64,000 bases of DNA from Apium graveolens (lineage: Eukaryota > Streptophyta > Magnoliopsida > Apiales > Apiaceae), in contig NC_133655.1 of the NCBI RefSeq assembly GCF_009905375.1, positions 167,176,588 to 167,240,587 on the forward strand, in the 5' to 3' direction. The position numbers and the translations under genes are program-made. Shown one piece after another: positions 37,804-49,650 of this stretch (positions are counted from its first letter, which is position 1; every line of letters starts with the position of its first letter). Under the pieces are notes generated by a model, which saw only the letters and a list, made by a program, of their open reading frames with translations, had not been told where the DNA came from and did no database searches.

Positions 37804-39706
37804 GCTAAGAACCCATGAACTGGAGCAAGAGTAGAGAGCTATTATCTATGGACCTGATTCTGTTGACAGTAAGAGTACAACACTTGCAAAAAACACTGCA
37901 CCTGTAGTTCATGAACCTGAAACCCAAGAAGTCAAGGTTTCACTCTCCTCAACAATCAAGGAAATTGTTGTAGCTGAAATTGCTCATGGTGAGCCAGAGG
38001 ATGAAAGTGAGTTTTACACTCAAGAAGAACTTGAACAGTTGGAGGACAAATCTATGGCATACATGGCTGCAAAATTTAGTCATGTTAGATTCAAAAGAAA
38101 ACCCAACTACAAACCAAGGGGTTCATCTGGGAGATTTCAGAAAGGTAACTACTCATCAGGGTCAAGCTCTAGAGGAGGCTACAAGTCAAGCTGGGTAGAC
38201 AAGAGCAAAACAAGATGCTACAACTGCAACGAGTTGGGGCACTTTGCATCTGATTGCAGAAATCCTAAGGCAGCAAAAGGAAAAGATTTCTATGAAAAGA
38301 AGGAAACTTATGAAGATCTGAAGAGGCAGAACTAGAAGCTGAAATAGAAGTTGAATGCTTATATGGTTAAGGAAAAGGGGAGAGCGTACATTGCTGAAGG
38401 AAAAAGCTGGGATGATACTGATTCGGATAAAGAGGAAGAGTATGTGAATCTAGCTCTTATGGTAGACTCTGTAGAGGGATCACCACAATCATCTCAGGTT
38501 CCTGAACTTACCACTATTGATATGTTTGTGTCTAAATACAAATCTATTGTGCATGAACTTACTTTAGAATTGTATAATGTTCATACAAGCACGCTTGCAT
38601 ATAAACTTGAAAATGATAAGTTAGTTCTTAAAGCTGAGAGTTTAACCTCTAGAAATGAAGAACTAGAATTGATTGTAGTTGGCTTGAAAGACCTTAAGAA
38701 AAAAATGAATATTTAGAGAATAAGGTTAAGTGCAACGCATACATAGAAGCCATTCTTAGAACCTAAATTATTGATTTAGAAAAGAAGTTACAGGCGTCTA
38801 AGATACAGCTTTGACTCAGAAGGAGATAATAGATAGTCAAAGATTTAAATCTAAGACTTCAATAGGACTTGACTATTCTAAGATGAACAATAAGAAACAT
38901 TGTGGTGCATCAGAGATAAACATGTTTGTCTCAGAAAAGGTACCATATGTTATTAAGGACTCTGTATCTCCTTTGTTCACTGAGCCTGTTTCAGAACCTT
39001 TTGATGAAGTAAGTTTGCTAATCAATGAGGAATTGATTGTTGAGGATAGAGAGAAAGAGAAGGTAGAGGAATCCCCTAAGACCCCTATGGCTCCAGCTAT
39101 TAAGGCTAAACCTAGAGTTGATCTAGGTAATAAGGTGGATAAGAAAGAACCTGACACACTTAAGAAACTAGATAACATAGATGAACCTAAGACTGGTGAG
39201 AGTGTTAAGGTTAAGGCTAAGAAGAATATCAATGGTAAGGTAGGTGTAAATAAGAAATCTGATTTTGCATCTTCCTCATCTTAATCTAGAAAGTTATGTA
39301 ATAATTACAATTCTGTTTCACACCTTACACATGCATGCACAAAAGCTAAAGTAGAATCTGTTACAACTTCTAGTGTGCCTGTGATGCCTAACATGCCTAG
39401 TTTTCATGAGCCCGGTGGCATAGTTGGTTGTATGCCATGTGCATTTGTTACCATGTCTGAATATTTTAAAGCTTTTCATGCAACTGCTAGCAGTTGCACT
39501 GACACTAAGACAAGCATGAGTAATGAGCACACACAGGAAAAGATTGTAGTACTTCCTGCCTCTAAGTCTGATAATTTTATTGAGACTAGCATTAAGAAGG
39601 AGTCTATCAAAGTGAAAGCTAAGCCTATTAAGGTTTTATTTGTTGATTCTGTTTCTACCCCTAAACCTTCAGGATCTAAGAATACTTGGGTACCAAAGTC
39701 TTCTTA
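37804..39706 (+). pseudogene. Copia C gag, C-terminal part
   Basis: After the solo LTR the frame reads LEDKSMAYMAAKFSHVRFKR. An intact CCHC zinc knuckle CYNCNELGHFASDC lies at 38216-38257, followed by YIAEGKSWDDTDSDKEEE. A Lys/Glu-rich stretch at 38560-38700 looks coiled-coil. A 157-codon frame at 38811-39284 is rich in Lys and Pro. A second knuckle remnant at 39297-39338 reads CNNYNSVSHLTHAC, with the second Cys changed to Tyr. The gag end SGSKNTWVPKSS at 39670-39706 precedes protease. Stops occur near 38333, 38343, 38714 and 39282. Confidence 0.85.
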
Positions 39707-40960
39707 ATCAATCTGTGTTTGAAGGGTAAGGTTCGAAAGGAAAAGATCACGTGGATTCTGGAAAGTGGTTGCTCTAGGCACATGATAGGAGAAAAGTCCC
39801 TGCTTACAGGTGTGGTTGAGAAAGTTGGCCCTATAGTTACCTTTGGAGATGACAACAAAGGATTTACTAAGGGATATGGTAATTTAGAAATTGGGAATGT
39901 CATCATTGAAAACATCTCTCGTGTGGAAGGATCGAAGCATATTCTTCTGAGCGTCAGTCAGTTTTGTGACAAAGGATACAATATTGACTTCAGACCAGAA
40001 AGGTGCTTGATCACTCACAGGAAAGATGAGAAGCTTGCTTTACAGGGAGTAAGAAAAGGTAATCTGTTCGTAGCTGACTTGAAGTATACTTGTGATGGAG
40101 TAATGAGATGTTTTTACAACAAATCTTCATCTGAACAAAGTTTGCTATGGCACAAGAAGCTCTCGCACTTGAACTTCAAGACAATAAACTCTCTGGTTAA
40201 GAGGGAATTGGTGAGAGGACTACCACATATGGAATTATGTCAAGAAGGACTTTGTGAAGCATATGAAAAGGGGAATTCAAAGAAAGCATCACACGGAAGC
40301 AAGGAAATGACAAGCATAACTGAACCTCTTCAGTTAATTCACATGGATTTATTTGGTCCAGTGAATGTGCTGTCACTATCAAGGAAAAGATATGCTTTAG
40401 TGATATTCGATGATTACTCCGAGTACACATGGGAGTTGTTCTTACAATCAAAGGATGAAGTATCACAGATGATAGTTGATCATATAAAGAAGATTAAGAT
40501 GGAAGCGAAACTACCTGTCAGAAAGATTAGATCAGACAATGGAACAGGGTTCAAGAATGCATTTCTAAATGAATTCTGTACATAGAAAGGTATTTCGAGA
40601 CAGTACTCAGCCCCAAGAACTCCACAACAAAATGGAGTAGTAGAAAGGAATAATCGAACCTTGGTTGAAGCAGCAAGGACTATGCTAAGTGAATCAAGAC
40701 TTCCTACCTACTTCTGGGCTGAAGCTGTCAACACAGCGTGTTACACTCAAAATCGTACACTAATTAATAAATGTAATGACAAGACTTCTTATGAGGTTAT
40801 GGCTGACAAGAAACCAACACTGAAATACTTTCATGTGTCTAGAGCTAAATGTTTTGTGCTAAAGGAAGGAAATGAGCATCTGGGAAGTTTGATGTTAAAA
40901 CGGAAGAAGATATATTTCTTGGCTATTCTCTGGAATCTAAAGCTTACAGGGTTTATATGA
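39707..40960 (+). pseudogene. Copia C protease and integrase
   Basis: One 299-codon frame (39686-40585) spans protease and most of integrase. The protease site is WILESGCSRHMIGEK, so the catalytic Asp is Glu. Integrase has LLWHKKLSHLNFK (His pair), LCEAYEKGN (second Cys of the pair changed to Tyr), HMDLFGPVNV (first Asp), RSDNGTGFK (second Asp) and, after a stop at 40583, VERNNRTLVEAARTML with the Glu. The core continues through YFWAEAVNTACYTQNRTL to a frameshift near 40895. The core triad is present, but the zinc site and protease are damaged. Confidence 0.87.
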
Positions 40961-42259
40961 TTACTGATCAAAAGGTGATTGAAAGCCTTAATGTAACATT
41001 CGACGACTCCAAGTTAGCAATCCTGCAAAAAGAAAAGGATTCTGAATCTCTGGAATTTGAAAATCTTTCATATGATCCTTTGGGTGTAGAAGAACCTGAG
41101 ATTGCTAGTGCTATACCTATAGATCATGTCAATGCTGATCCTGAATCAAGTGGTGGTAATGGTGGAAATAATGATTATGACAATCATACAAGAACCCCTT
41201 CAAGAACTACTACTCAAAGATCAGATCATCAAGTCATGGTGGCAGAAACTCAGGGGGAGCAGGAAGAGGATCTACAGTTCACACTCAACATCATGTTGAA
41301 CAAGGGGAAATATCAAGATCTTATCTGCCTCGACAAAGAGTCTGGAACAGAGACTATCCCTTTGAACTGATCACTGGTGATCCGACATAGGAGTGAGAAC
41401 TAGACATGCCACACAGAATGAATGTCACTTTTCAGGGTTTCTCTCGGAAATGGAACCCAAGAAAGTGAATGAGGCACTTGAAGATCCAGATTGGGTTATT
41501 GCTATGCAAGAAGAACTCAATCAGTTTGAGAGGCAGAAGGTGTGGAAGCTGGTACCCCAACCAAACGACAAGTCAGTGATTGGCACCAAGTGGGTATTCA
41601 GAAATAAGTTAGATGAAGATGGCATTGTAACGAGAAACAAGGCCATACTTGTAGCTAAAGGTTACTCTCAAGAAGAGGGTATAGATTATGATGAAACCTA
41701 TGCACCAGTAGCTAGACTTGAGGTAATCAGGATATTTTTGGCGTTCACAACACATTCAGATTTCAAGGTTTATCAAATGGATGTGAAGAGTGCATTCCTG
41801 AATGGGGAGCTAGAAGAGGAAGTGTATGTGGAACAACCTCCAGGTTTTGAAGATCCAAATATGGATGACTTTGTATAATTTCTATTCAAAGCTCTCTATG
41901 GTCTCAGGCAAGCTCCATGGACATGGTATGACACTCTCTCGGAGTTTTTACTTAAAAATGGTTTTACTAGAGGTGTTATAGATAAAAATCGGTTTCATAA
42001 AATGCATAAATCTGATATGAAATTAGTTCAAGTATATGTTGTTGATATTATATTTGGCTCTACTAATAATGATCTTTGCAAGAGGTTTTCTAAGCTAATG
42101 CAGAGTAAGTATGAAATGAGCATGATGGGAGAGTTGAACTACTTTCTTTAATTACAAGTGAGTCAAATGAAAGATAGTATATTCATCTGTCAATCCAAGT
42201 ACATCAGATAACTTATCAAGAAGTACAATCTGGAAGATTCAACTCCGATAAAGACTCCA
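40961..42259 (+). pseudogene. Copia C spacer and reverse transcriptase
   Basis: An acidic spacer (40957-41368) is followed by RT from 41393: [77 protein letters not shown] with the first catalytic Asp, and ALYGLRQAPWTWYD. At about 42030-42045 the YVDD box reads YVVD, so one of the two catalytic Asp residues is Val. Stops are at 41876, 42149 and 42208. The spacer contains ETQGEQEED at the same place as in Copia B. Confidence 0.87.
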
Positions 42260-42923
42260 ATGCCAACAACCTTTAAGCTTGATCAGGAAAAAACTGGTAA
42301 GAAAGTTGACATCACAAGCTACAGAGGTATGATAGGCTCATTACTATATCTTACAACAAGTAGGCCAGATATTATGTTTGCAACATGCTTATGTGCTAGA
42401 TTTCAAGCTGACCCTAAAGAGTCTCATCTTATAGTTGTTAAGAGGATATTTAGGTACCTTAAGGGGACTCCAAATCTTAGCATTTGGCACCCTAAAGGTA
42501 CAGGTTTTAACCTAGTTGGCTATACAGATTCAGATTTTGCAGGTTATAAGATTGACCGGAAAATTACTTCAGGAAGCTGTCAGTTTCTTGGAAGAAGGTT
42601 GGTAACCTGGCATAGCAAGAAGTAGCGCTCAGTATCCACATCAACTGCTGAAGCTGAATACATAGTTGTTGATGTCAATGATTCCAATATTCTGTGATAA
42701 TACTAGTGTCATACCAATCTCCAACAATCCAGTTCAGTAATCAAGGACAAAGCATATTGATGTCAGGTATCACTTTATCAGAGAGCATGTCACCAATGGC
42801 ATTGTGGAATTATATTTTGTACCCTCAGATGATCAAATTGCAGACATATTCACAAAACCACTTGATGAAAACACTTTTTCTAAGTTGGTTAGTGAACTTG
42901 GGATGTTAAATCTTTCTAATTAA
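42260..42923 (+). pseudogene. Copia C RNase H
   Basis: The frame has GMIGSLLYLTTSRPDIMFA, KESHLIVVKRIFRYLKGTP and GYTDSDFAGYKIDRKITSGS, so the first catalytic Asp (YTDSD) is kept. A stop lies at 42623. Relative to Copia B, about 75 bp are missing after TSTAEAEYI near 42665, removing residues between the catalytic Glu region and the next Asp. The end ADIFTKPLDE and SELGMLNLSN leads to the pol stop at 42921-42923. Confidence 0.85.
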
Positions 42924-43504
42924 TAAATTGGAAGTCAATAACTGCAATTTACATTGGATAAATTCACTTGTTATTTAATTTCAATATTTTAAGGACATGT
43001 GAATTTATGTGTCATTATTGATTTCTCGTAGTTCAAATATTTGTGTGCTTGCATCTAATTGATAAATATTTTAGCACACTTATATTGATAAATTGTTTGA
43101 AAATAATTTAATCATAATTAATTTAGTTATGAGTAAAATTTGGAAGCATAAGTTTGAGTTGAATTAATTGAGACTTTATCAATTCAATGATAAAAGCTTC
43201 AATTTTAATAATCAAAGTTGTGATTTATTAATTTTAGTGGACTTTTCATTAAAGTTAATTTGAGACAAGCAACATAATTTATTTCATAAAGATATTATTA
43301 TCATCAATGTAATGATAATAATTATTTAATTATGAATAAAATTGTATATTATTAATGTAATGAATTTTAAATGAATCTATATTTAAAGAATTCATTCATT
43401 TGATATTTTATTTTACAGCACAATATTTGTTTTGAATTTATTAAAGATCAATAAATTGTTTAACAAAATAGGTTGTGTAAAACAAAAAATTTGTTCAAGT
43501 ATTG
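42924..43504 (+). other. AT-rich noncoding stretch after Copia C pol
   Basis: There is no reading frame. It is rich in TTAATT and TTTATT, and includes the TTTTAGCACAC phrase also found after pol in Copia A and B. It leads into the inverted motif cluster. No splice or transcription signal is clear. Confidence 0.5.
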
Positions 43505-43864
43505 TAACTCTCTAAATTGCGACTAGAGGACAACTACTTAGTTTTTTTTGTTTTTGTTCTTCAGAGTAGTCACAAGTTAGATGTTGGCCTCTTTTGTTCA
43601 ACTTGTAACTTGCGACCTACTATCACCCATGTAATCGTAAGTTATAACTTTTAACTCAATATCCCAACTCCTAACCTGCGACCTTACTATCACTGTAGTA
43701 GCAGGTTAGCACTTGAATTTTATCTGAGTTTCCAACTTGCGATCTATAGAGCCTCTGTAGTCGCAAATTAGCACTCAATTTTTTTTTGTACATTTTGTGT
43801 GTATATATAAACAGGCTCCTTGTTTTCATTCTTATAATACATACAATATACACGGTCGCAGGAG
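43505..43864 (+). promoter_or_regulatory. Inverted GGTCGCAGGTTAG array with TATA box before env-like ORF
   Basis: Copies of the LTR motif alternate in orientation. Minus-strand copies lie at 43515, 43606, 43671 and 43734; plus-strand copies at 43566, 43631, 43695, 43757 and 43853. Three successive minus/plus pairs form hairpins about 64 bp apart. The best is CTAACCTGC (43671-43679) with GCAGGTTAG (43701-43709), a perfect 9-bp stem. TATATATAA follows at 43802-43810. The env-like ATG is at 44213, about 350 bp further. The layout suggests an internal promoter; this is inference. Confidence 0.5.
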
Positions 43865-44212
43865 AGGAAAAAGGGAGCACTATTTTTTAATCGATTAATC
43901 TCATACCTAAACTCTGCCAAATTTTATATTGTTTACAGATTATTGAAGCCCAAGTTGTGTACTTTTATTTAACTGAAAAAACTTGTGTTTTCACTGATTA
44001 ATCTGAGAGATCTCAAACTATGGTTCTCATGGATTTAAGGCACTATTTGGCTATATGATTAATTGGTTATTTGACTTATTTTGTTCTCTAGGGTTTTAAT
44101 TGTAATTTTGTTCTCTATTAATTTGTGTGTTGGGATTTAATTATTTGTTTTAATTTTCGTGCACGATTAGTTTGTTTTACGATCGAAATTTTATTCTCAT
44201 TTTTTAAAACAA

Positions 44213-45819
44213 ATGGCGGATAATATTAACATACTAAAAATAAATTTTGTCTCGGTTATAAAACGTAATCCAGCTCATTTAGGTGATTTTGAAAAATGGA
44301 TTAGTTTTCTAAATGAGCACTCGATTGTGCACTATGCTTTAGTTACTAATGTCCAATTGAATATTGAGCTACTCAGATACATTCACAGTACAGCTGAAGA
44401 CACATCATATGATGATAAGCCAGGGTTCTCATTTTTTATTGGTGATGAAATAATTCAAATCACTGAAGATGATTTCAATGGATATCTACATCTTCCTTGA
44501 GATAATTTTGATCCATTACCACGGAAATGGGAACTGTATAGCTTCTTCAGAGGCATCAAGAGCACCTTGCCCAATGACACTCTTCCAATACACTTCAACA
44601 AAAGTCATCTACCCAAACCCTGGAACTTGTTCTTTAATATTCTATCCTTCTGTCTATCTCCAAAGACTGGGGGATTTCATGGAATAACACAATTCATAAG
44701 GGAAATTGGAGTAGCTGTTGCTCATCATTTTCGAATCAACTTTGGACGTCTGTTCATGAAAGAAATCTTGGAGAACCAAGCTCAAAAACAAGATCACATC
44801 GTATATGTCAGGTTTCTCCAGATTGATTTAAATGGCAAACTCACAGAAGCTCAGTAAAAACTGGTTCATAGTGACAACATTGAACAATCTCCAGAATTGT
44901 CCTCAAAATTGGTGGTTACCCTGCTAAGAAAGACTCCTTATGCTAACAACAACCCCATTCATGTAACGGACTTCATGCAAGAATACTTTGACTCCATTTC
45001 TCCAGAACCTGTCTCTGAGTCTGAAGATGATCAAGAATCTAATGATTAAGAACCTGATAATCAAGAAACTAATACTGAAAATGAGGATGATGCAGAAGCA
45101 GAGGCTGAACTTGAAGCAGATCCTCAGCCTAACTTTGATGCTCAACCTATGGATGTTGATCAAGAACCTGTTAGTGATGAACAGTCAGAAGAGGTTGCTC
45201 AACCTGAAGTTGCTGAACATCAAAAAGAAGCTGAGCCCACTCAATTAGAGATAAATGTTTACAGGCCAGACCTCACAGGTATGAATGAATCTTCTCTGAG
45301 TACTACTTATGATGATTTAATTGATACTGATTCACTTCACCTTGGTGACTTTCACACATAACTTTCCCGAGAGCAATTACTTTCAGGAGGCAGTGAGTTT
45401 GTTCGCAAATTCATAACCACCCACTAGAGCCAATAAACACAACTCAAACTCTCTTAGCCCAATCCCTGGAGTATAAGGATCCTATGAGTATAGAGGGATA
45501 AACTGCACACGATGCAGCAAATAAGGAAGGTACTTTGAGTGAACCCACAGCTCTATCTCCAATGAAGCAAAATAGTACCCCCACTGAGACAACTGTAACC
45601 TTCCTTGTATCTTCCCAAAAAGATACAATGACTGAAAAGGCAAATAAATAGTTACTGGATCCATCTTCTCAATAAGGTGGGTCTATTTAAATTCGCCCGT
45701 CGGCCACGACATCCTGTATTAAGTCAAACATACTCTTCAATGTTCAAGCTCTTGAAGCTTTACACGAGTCAATCAGAAGATTGTTATTTGGTGAGGATGT
45801 ATTAACGGTAACATGGCAT
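44213..45819 (+). pseudogene. Copia C env-like ORF, N-terminal part
   Basis: The ATG opens MADNINILKINFVSVIKRNP. One frame runs from 44213 to 45361 (382 codons) with only three internal stops, at 44498, 44855 and about 45047. It reads HLGDFEKWISFLNEH, DEIIQITEDDFNGYLHLP, RKWELYSFFRGIKSTLPND and GGFHGITQFIREIGVAVAHH, then an acidic tail with DDQESND and ENEDDAEAEAELEAD. After a frameshift at 45362-45421 it continues to the Athila insertion at 45819 with ALEALHESIRRLLFGED. Post-pol ORFs of this type are called env-like in Sireviruses. I see no signal peptide or clear membrane segment. Confidence 0.65.
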
Positions 45820-47213
45820 TGATAAGTGGATTTTATATCCATATAGAACACTTCATATCGTCTTAAGTTGATGACTTGATCTCCAGTATGTGGTGTTTTT
45901 TATGCTTTTTTGTTGAGTCTTTGCAGAGCTATAACTAGACGCATGAATGGACTTTTATATACTTCTATGATGGAATAAGATAAAAAATAAAGGGCAAAAG
46001 CTTGCCATAGGAGCAGAGTGAGAAATAAAGAAAGTAGAAATTTTTGGTAGACGGCAAATGCGACTGCCCTCTACCTTGGCGCGCCCGCGCTGCTTGAACA
46101 GAAGGCTAGCATGCCTGTGCTCTGTCCGGGGCGCCCGCGCTAGGTCGTGCAGACAGAAATCCTATTTTGATTCTGACTGGAAGTTTTGTGCGGTCAAAGT
46201 AATCAGGAAGTATAAATATCATAAGATATCAATCAGAAGGAAAAAAACGGAAGGGAGAACAACAAGTGGAGAGCCCAAGACGGCTAAGAAGAAGAAGATC
46301 TAGTTCTACATCTTATTTTTGTATTCTTCTAATTAGGCGATACTTTGGATGCTCGTTTCAGATTTGTTTTCTAAATCTTAATACTTTAATATTTTCTTGT
46401 AGTATTCAGAACCTTTTTACTATCATATTTTCATTAAAACCCATGATGACGAGCCGTTCGATTATGAACTAATCGTTATCATGGGATTCTAACGGATTTA
46501 TTTATGGAGTTTAGTAGTTGAATGACTTAAAGTTTTCAGTGTGTGATGAATTATTGATTTCTTAGTATGGTTGTACTTAATCTTCTTGGATGTGTAGCTA
46601 ACATCTAAGTTGTATTGTTAATTTCTATTGAATGTGAAAGTGGATATAGGGGTTTAGAACTTGTCATGCTAGCAGAGGTTTATGGATGTTTTAACATGCA
46701 TGATTCGTTGTGTAATTTTAACCATCTTACGTTGCCCTGTGTGATCTCAATGAATAACTTGCTCTTAAACCGTTAGTTTTTTAAATCTTATAGACATACA
46801 GGGTCTAAACATAATTGGTGTCCTCCAGCTTCTATCTAATTTGTGGATGCTGAGTGGTAGGGTATACGTATATTGAAAGATAGCGTGTACTAATTTCGTG
46901 TTGTCTGATTAGTTATCATAACTGTCACATACTATGATTAAAGGCATAAACTCTGAACGAAGTATTTAATGAAGTTGGAATCCCATGTTTTATTTCATAT
47001 AAGTAACTTGATTTTAATCTCTTAGTTGATTCACTCTAGCCTAATTACTTTTAGATAATCAAACTCAATTTGATACTTGTCTTAGCAGTGAATAATAATC
47101 ATACATTATTGCATAAGTGCACATTCTGAATTAAACCAATTTCTGTGGGAACAAACTAAACTTAATCTTATACTACTTGTGACTGTGTATGCTTGCGTGT
47201 TTTTGTGCGAACA
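45820..47213 (+). repeat. Athila LTR1 (5' LTR, 1394 bp)
   Basis: It begins TGATAAGTGGATTTTATATCC and ends GCGAACA, followed by the primer site. A CpG-rich cassette is at 46051-46141 and TATAAATA at 46211-46218. In the first 205 bases I count about 17 differences from LTR2, whereas LTR2 and LTR3 differ at about 9. Confidence 0.93.
46051..46218 (+). promoter_or_regulatory. CpG-rich cassette and TATA box of Athila LTR1
   Basis: GGCGCGCCCGCGCT (46079-46092), a decayed GCATGCCTGTGCT and GGGCGCCCGCGCT (46129-46141) lie about 30 bp apart in an otherwise AT-rich LTR. TATAAATA follows 70 bp later. LTR2 (55934-56020, TATA at 56090) and LTR3 (57921-58010, TATA at 58077) repeat the arrangement. This is the expected U3 core promoter. 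The cassette recurs at 48918 and 52985. Confidence 0.6.
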
Positions 47214-47219
47214 AGTTTT

Positions 47220-47237
47220 TGGCACCGCTGTTGGGGA
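47220..47237 (+). other. Athila primer binding site
   Basis: TGGCACCGCTGTTGGGGA, six bases after LTR1, resembles the Asp-tRNA complement (TGGCGCCGTTGCCGGGGA) used by Athila elements, with a few substitutions. Confidence 0.8.
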
Positions 47238-47356
47238 TCGGTGTTAAATTTAGTTTATGTGCTTGTCATCACTGGTCGTTAAAGTTCACTGACTCAGATT
47301 ATTTCTCTTACCAATATTACTTTGCTTGTGTGTTTCGGGTATTCGAGCGAGAGTGT

Positions 47357-49279
47357 ATGCAAACACGTTCTCAATCTCTTAAGGGCACACTGGAAGAAGT
47401 AAAAACATAAGTGATCATTGTAATGGGAGAACCAGCAGCAGAAATGAAAGCATTGAAGGATTATTCTCAACCAAAAATCAATGACATTCAGTCTAGCATT
47501 GTCAGACCAGCCACTGCAACTAATACCTTTGAAATTAAGCCTGGCACGATTGAAATAGTACATAATTCAGTCCAGTTTGGGGGTGCTCCAAAGGAAGATC
47601 CCGATATGCACATCAGGGATTTCATCAAGATTTGTGACACCTTCAAGTTCAATGGTGTTTCGGAAGATGCTGTGAAACTGAGACTTTTTCCATTTTCTCT
47701 AAGGGATAAAGCTAAGAGATGGTTGCACTCTCTATTAGCAGGTTCTATTGCGACATGGGAGGTTCTTGCTCAGAAATTTCTTACTCAATTCTTCCCTATG
47801 GAAAAAACAGTTGCAATCAGGAATGCTCTTACTCAATTTGCACATCAATCGGGAGAATCTTTATGTGAAGATTGGGAGCGCTACAAGGAGATGCTTAGGA
47901 AGTGTCCTCATCATGGAATGCCAAATTGGATGGTAATAAATTGCTTCTATAATGGGTTGAGAGCACAGTCGACACCATGCTAGATGTAGCATCAGGTGGA
48001 GCCTTATGGGCTAAGAGCTATAAGGAAGCTTATGAGCTATCTGAAATGATGGCTGCTAATGAATATCATAACCCAACTCGGAGACTACCACAAGGCCTCA
48101 TTCGAAGCCTGTCAGTCTTACAGTATATTACCCGCAAGTTCATCTTCTTTGATAGGATATTAGATTAGTCAGCAATCCAAGTTCCAGCTGGTTCTCAAAC
48201 TTCAGAGGTAGCCTTACTTCCTTTTTAGCAAGGTAGCAGGAATTCTGGAGGTGGATACAACTATGGCTATAACAGCTCAGCTAAAGGTGTTGACTATGAA
48301 AGTGGATTCTCTGGCTAACTATAGAGTTCATCAGATAGCAAGTGTTTGTAATCTTTGTGCAGGTGCATATGTGACGGATCAATATGCTATATCTAGTGAG
48401 TCAGCACAGTTTGCGAGCATTTTTCGGAGACCACAACAACTAGTTCCTGCCGCTTATCATCCTAATAACCAAAACTATCCTAATTTCAGCTGGAGCAATA
48501 ATTAGAGTGGTATGCAACATCCACAATAGCCTTACCAGCAATTTAGAGCCAAGACATTCAACCCTCCTGGTTTTCAACAACAGTATGCACCAAAACAACA
48601 ATTTCAACCACAGGGAATGCAACAACAAGCTCATGACAGTGCTGGTCAATCTGCTAATTAAAAATCTGAATTGGAAGAATTGATGCTAATGTACAAAAGC
48701 CAAGCGCTTTCTATCAAAACTTTAGAGAATGAAATATGACAAATTGCTAATGTGTTGCTGCATAGACCACAAGGAACTCTTCCTAGTGATACAGAGCCTA
48801 ACCCATGCAAGAGGGAAGTCAAAGAAAAGTTGAAAGCAATTATTTTGAGATCTGGAAAAGTCGCTAACCATAAAAAATCAGTAGCTGAGAAAAATGAAGA
48901 AGTGCACGGGTAGAAGGTCAGCGCGCCAGCGCTACCTCTCAACGCGCCCACGCTCTCCCCTGAACCAGAAAATGGAAATCTTAATAATGCTTATCAGAAG
49001 GATGGCAAAGCAAAAATGAACAAAAATTCTGCTGAACAATCTACTCTTGAGCAGAATACATGAAAAAATAGGTTTATCCGCCTCCTCCATATTCAAAAAG
49101 ACTTTAGAAGTTGAAGATCGACACGCAGTTTGCCAAGTTTCTGAAGGTTTTCAAGAAATTACATATTAATATAGCTTTTGCGGAAGCTCTAGAACAGATG
49201 TCGAGTTATGCGAAGTTCATGAAGGGTATTCTATCTTAGAAGTTGAAACTTGAGGAGTTGGAAACCGTTGCTCTAACGG
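47357..49279 (+). pseudogene. Athila gag and gag-protease linker
   Basis: The ATG at 47357 gives MQTRSQSLKGTLEEVKT, the usual Athila gag start, then an in-frame stop at 47408. The frame continues from 47411 for 190 codons with capsid text: HIRDFIKICDTFKFNGVSED, LRLFPFSLRDKAKRWLHSL, FLTQFFPMEKT and CEDWERYKEMLRKCPHHGMP. A frameshift at about 47980 is followed by GGALWAKSYKEAYELSEMMA. The zinc knuckle near 48345-48390 reads CNLCAGAYVTDQY, with His and the last Cys both Tyr. A Gln-rich linker and a CpG cassette (48918-48957) follow. Many stops are present. Confidence 0.85.
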
Positions 49280-49650
49280 AAGACTACAGTGCGGTGCTGT
49301 AATAGAAATTTCCTCCTAAACTTAAAGATCCGGGAAGCTTCACGATACCATGCACTATTGGCAAGTTATCTTTCGACAAGTGCTTGTGCGACTTAGGAGC
49401 TAATATCAATCTGATGTCATTATCTGTCTTCATGCAACTTGGGCTGCCTGATCCAAAACCTACAAACATGTCCTTATAACTGGCTGATCGGTCCATCACT
49501 TATCCGAGATGTATAGTGGAAGATGTCTTGGTTAAAGTGGAGAAACTCATCTTTCCTGCTGATTTTGTCATTCTAGACTTTGAGGAGGATAAGAATATTC
49601 CTATTATCTTAGGAAGACCATTCTTAGCTACAGGCCAACTTTGATCGATG
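49280..49650 (+). pseudogene. Athila aspartic protease
   Basis: Text reads KLKDPGSFTIPCTIGKLSFD, then CDLGANINLMSLSVFMQLGL, where Athila proteases have DLGAS, so the catalytic Asp is kept but Ser is Asn. It continues [20 protein letters not shown] and [13 protein letters not shown], the conserved flap and end. Stops occur before KFPPK and within MSL.LADRSI. The frame breaks again after FLATG. It lies 3' of gag as expected. Confidence 0.85.

Noticed and set aside
39676..39915. Minus-strand ORFs over Copia C gag and protease (also 38873-39232 and 40197-40466)
   Set aside because: They are antisense to recognised plus-strand domains, with no independent motif.
46266..46472. A 68-codon Arg-rich ORF downstream of the Athila LTR TATA box, also at 58135-58341
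   Set aside because: LTR2 lacks the ATG and is frameshifted, so there is no sign of a maintained gene.
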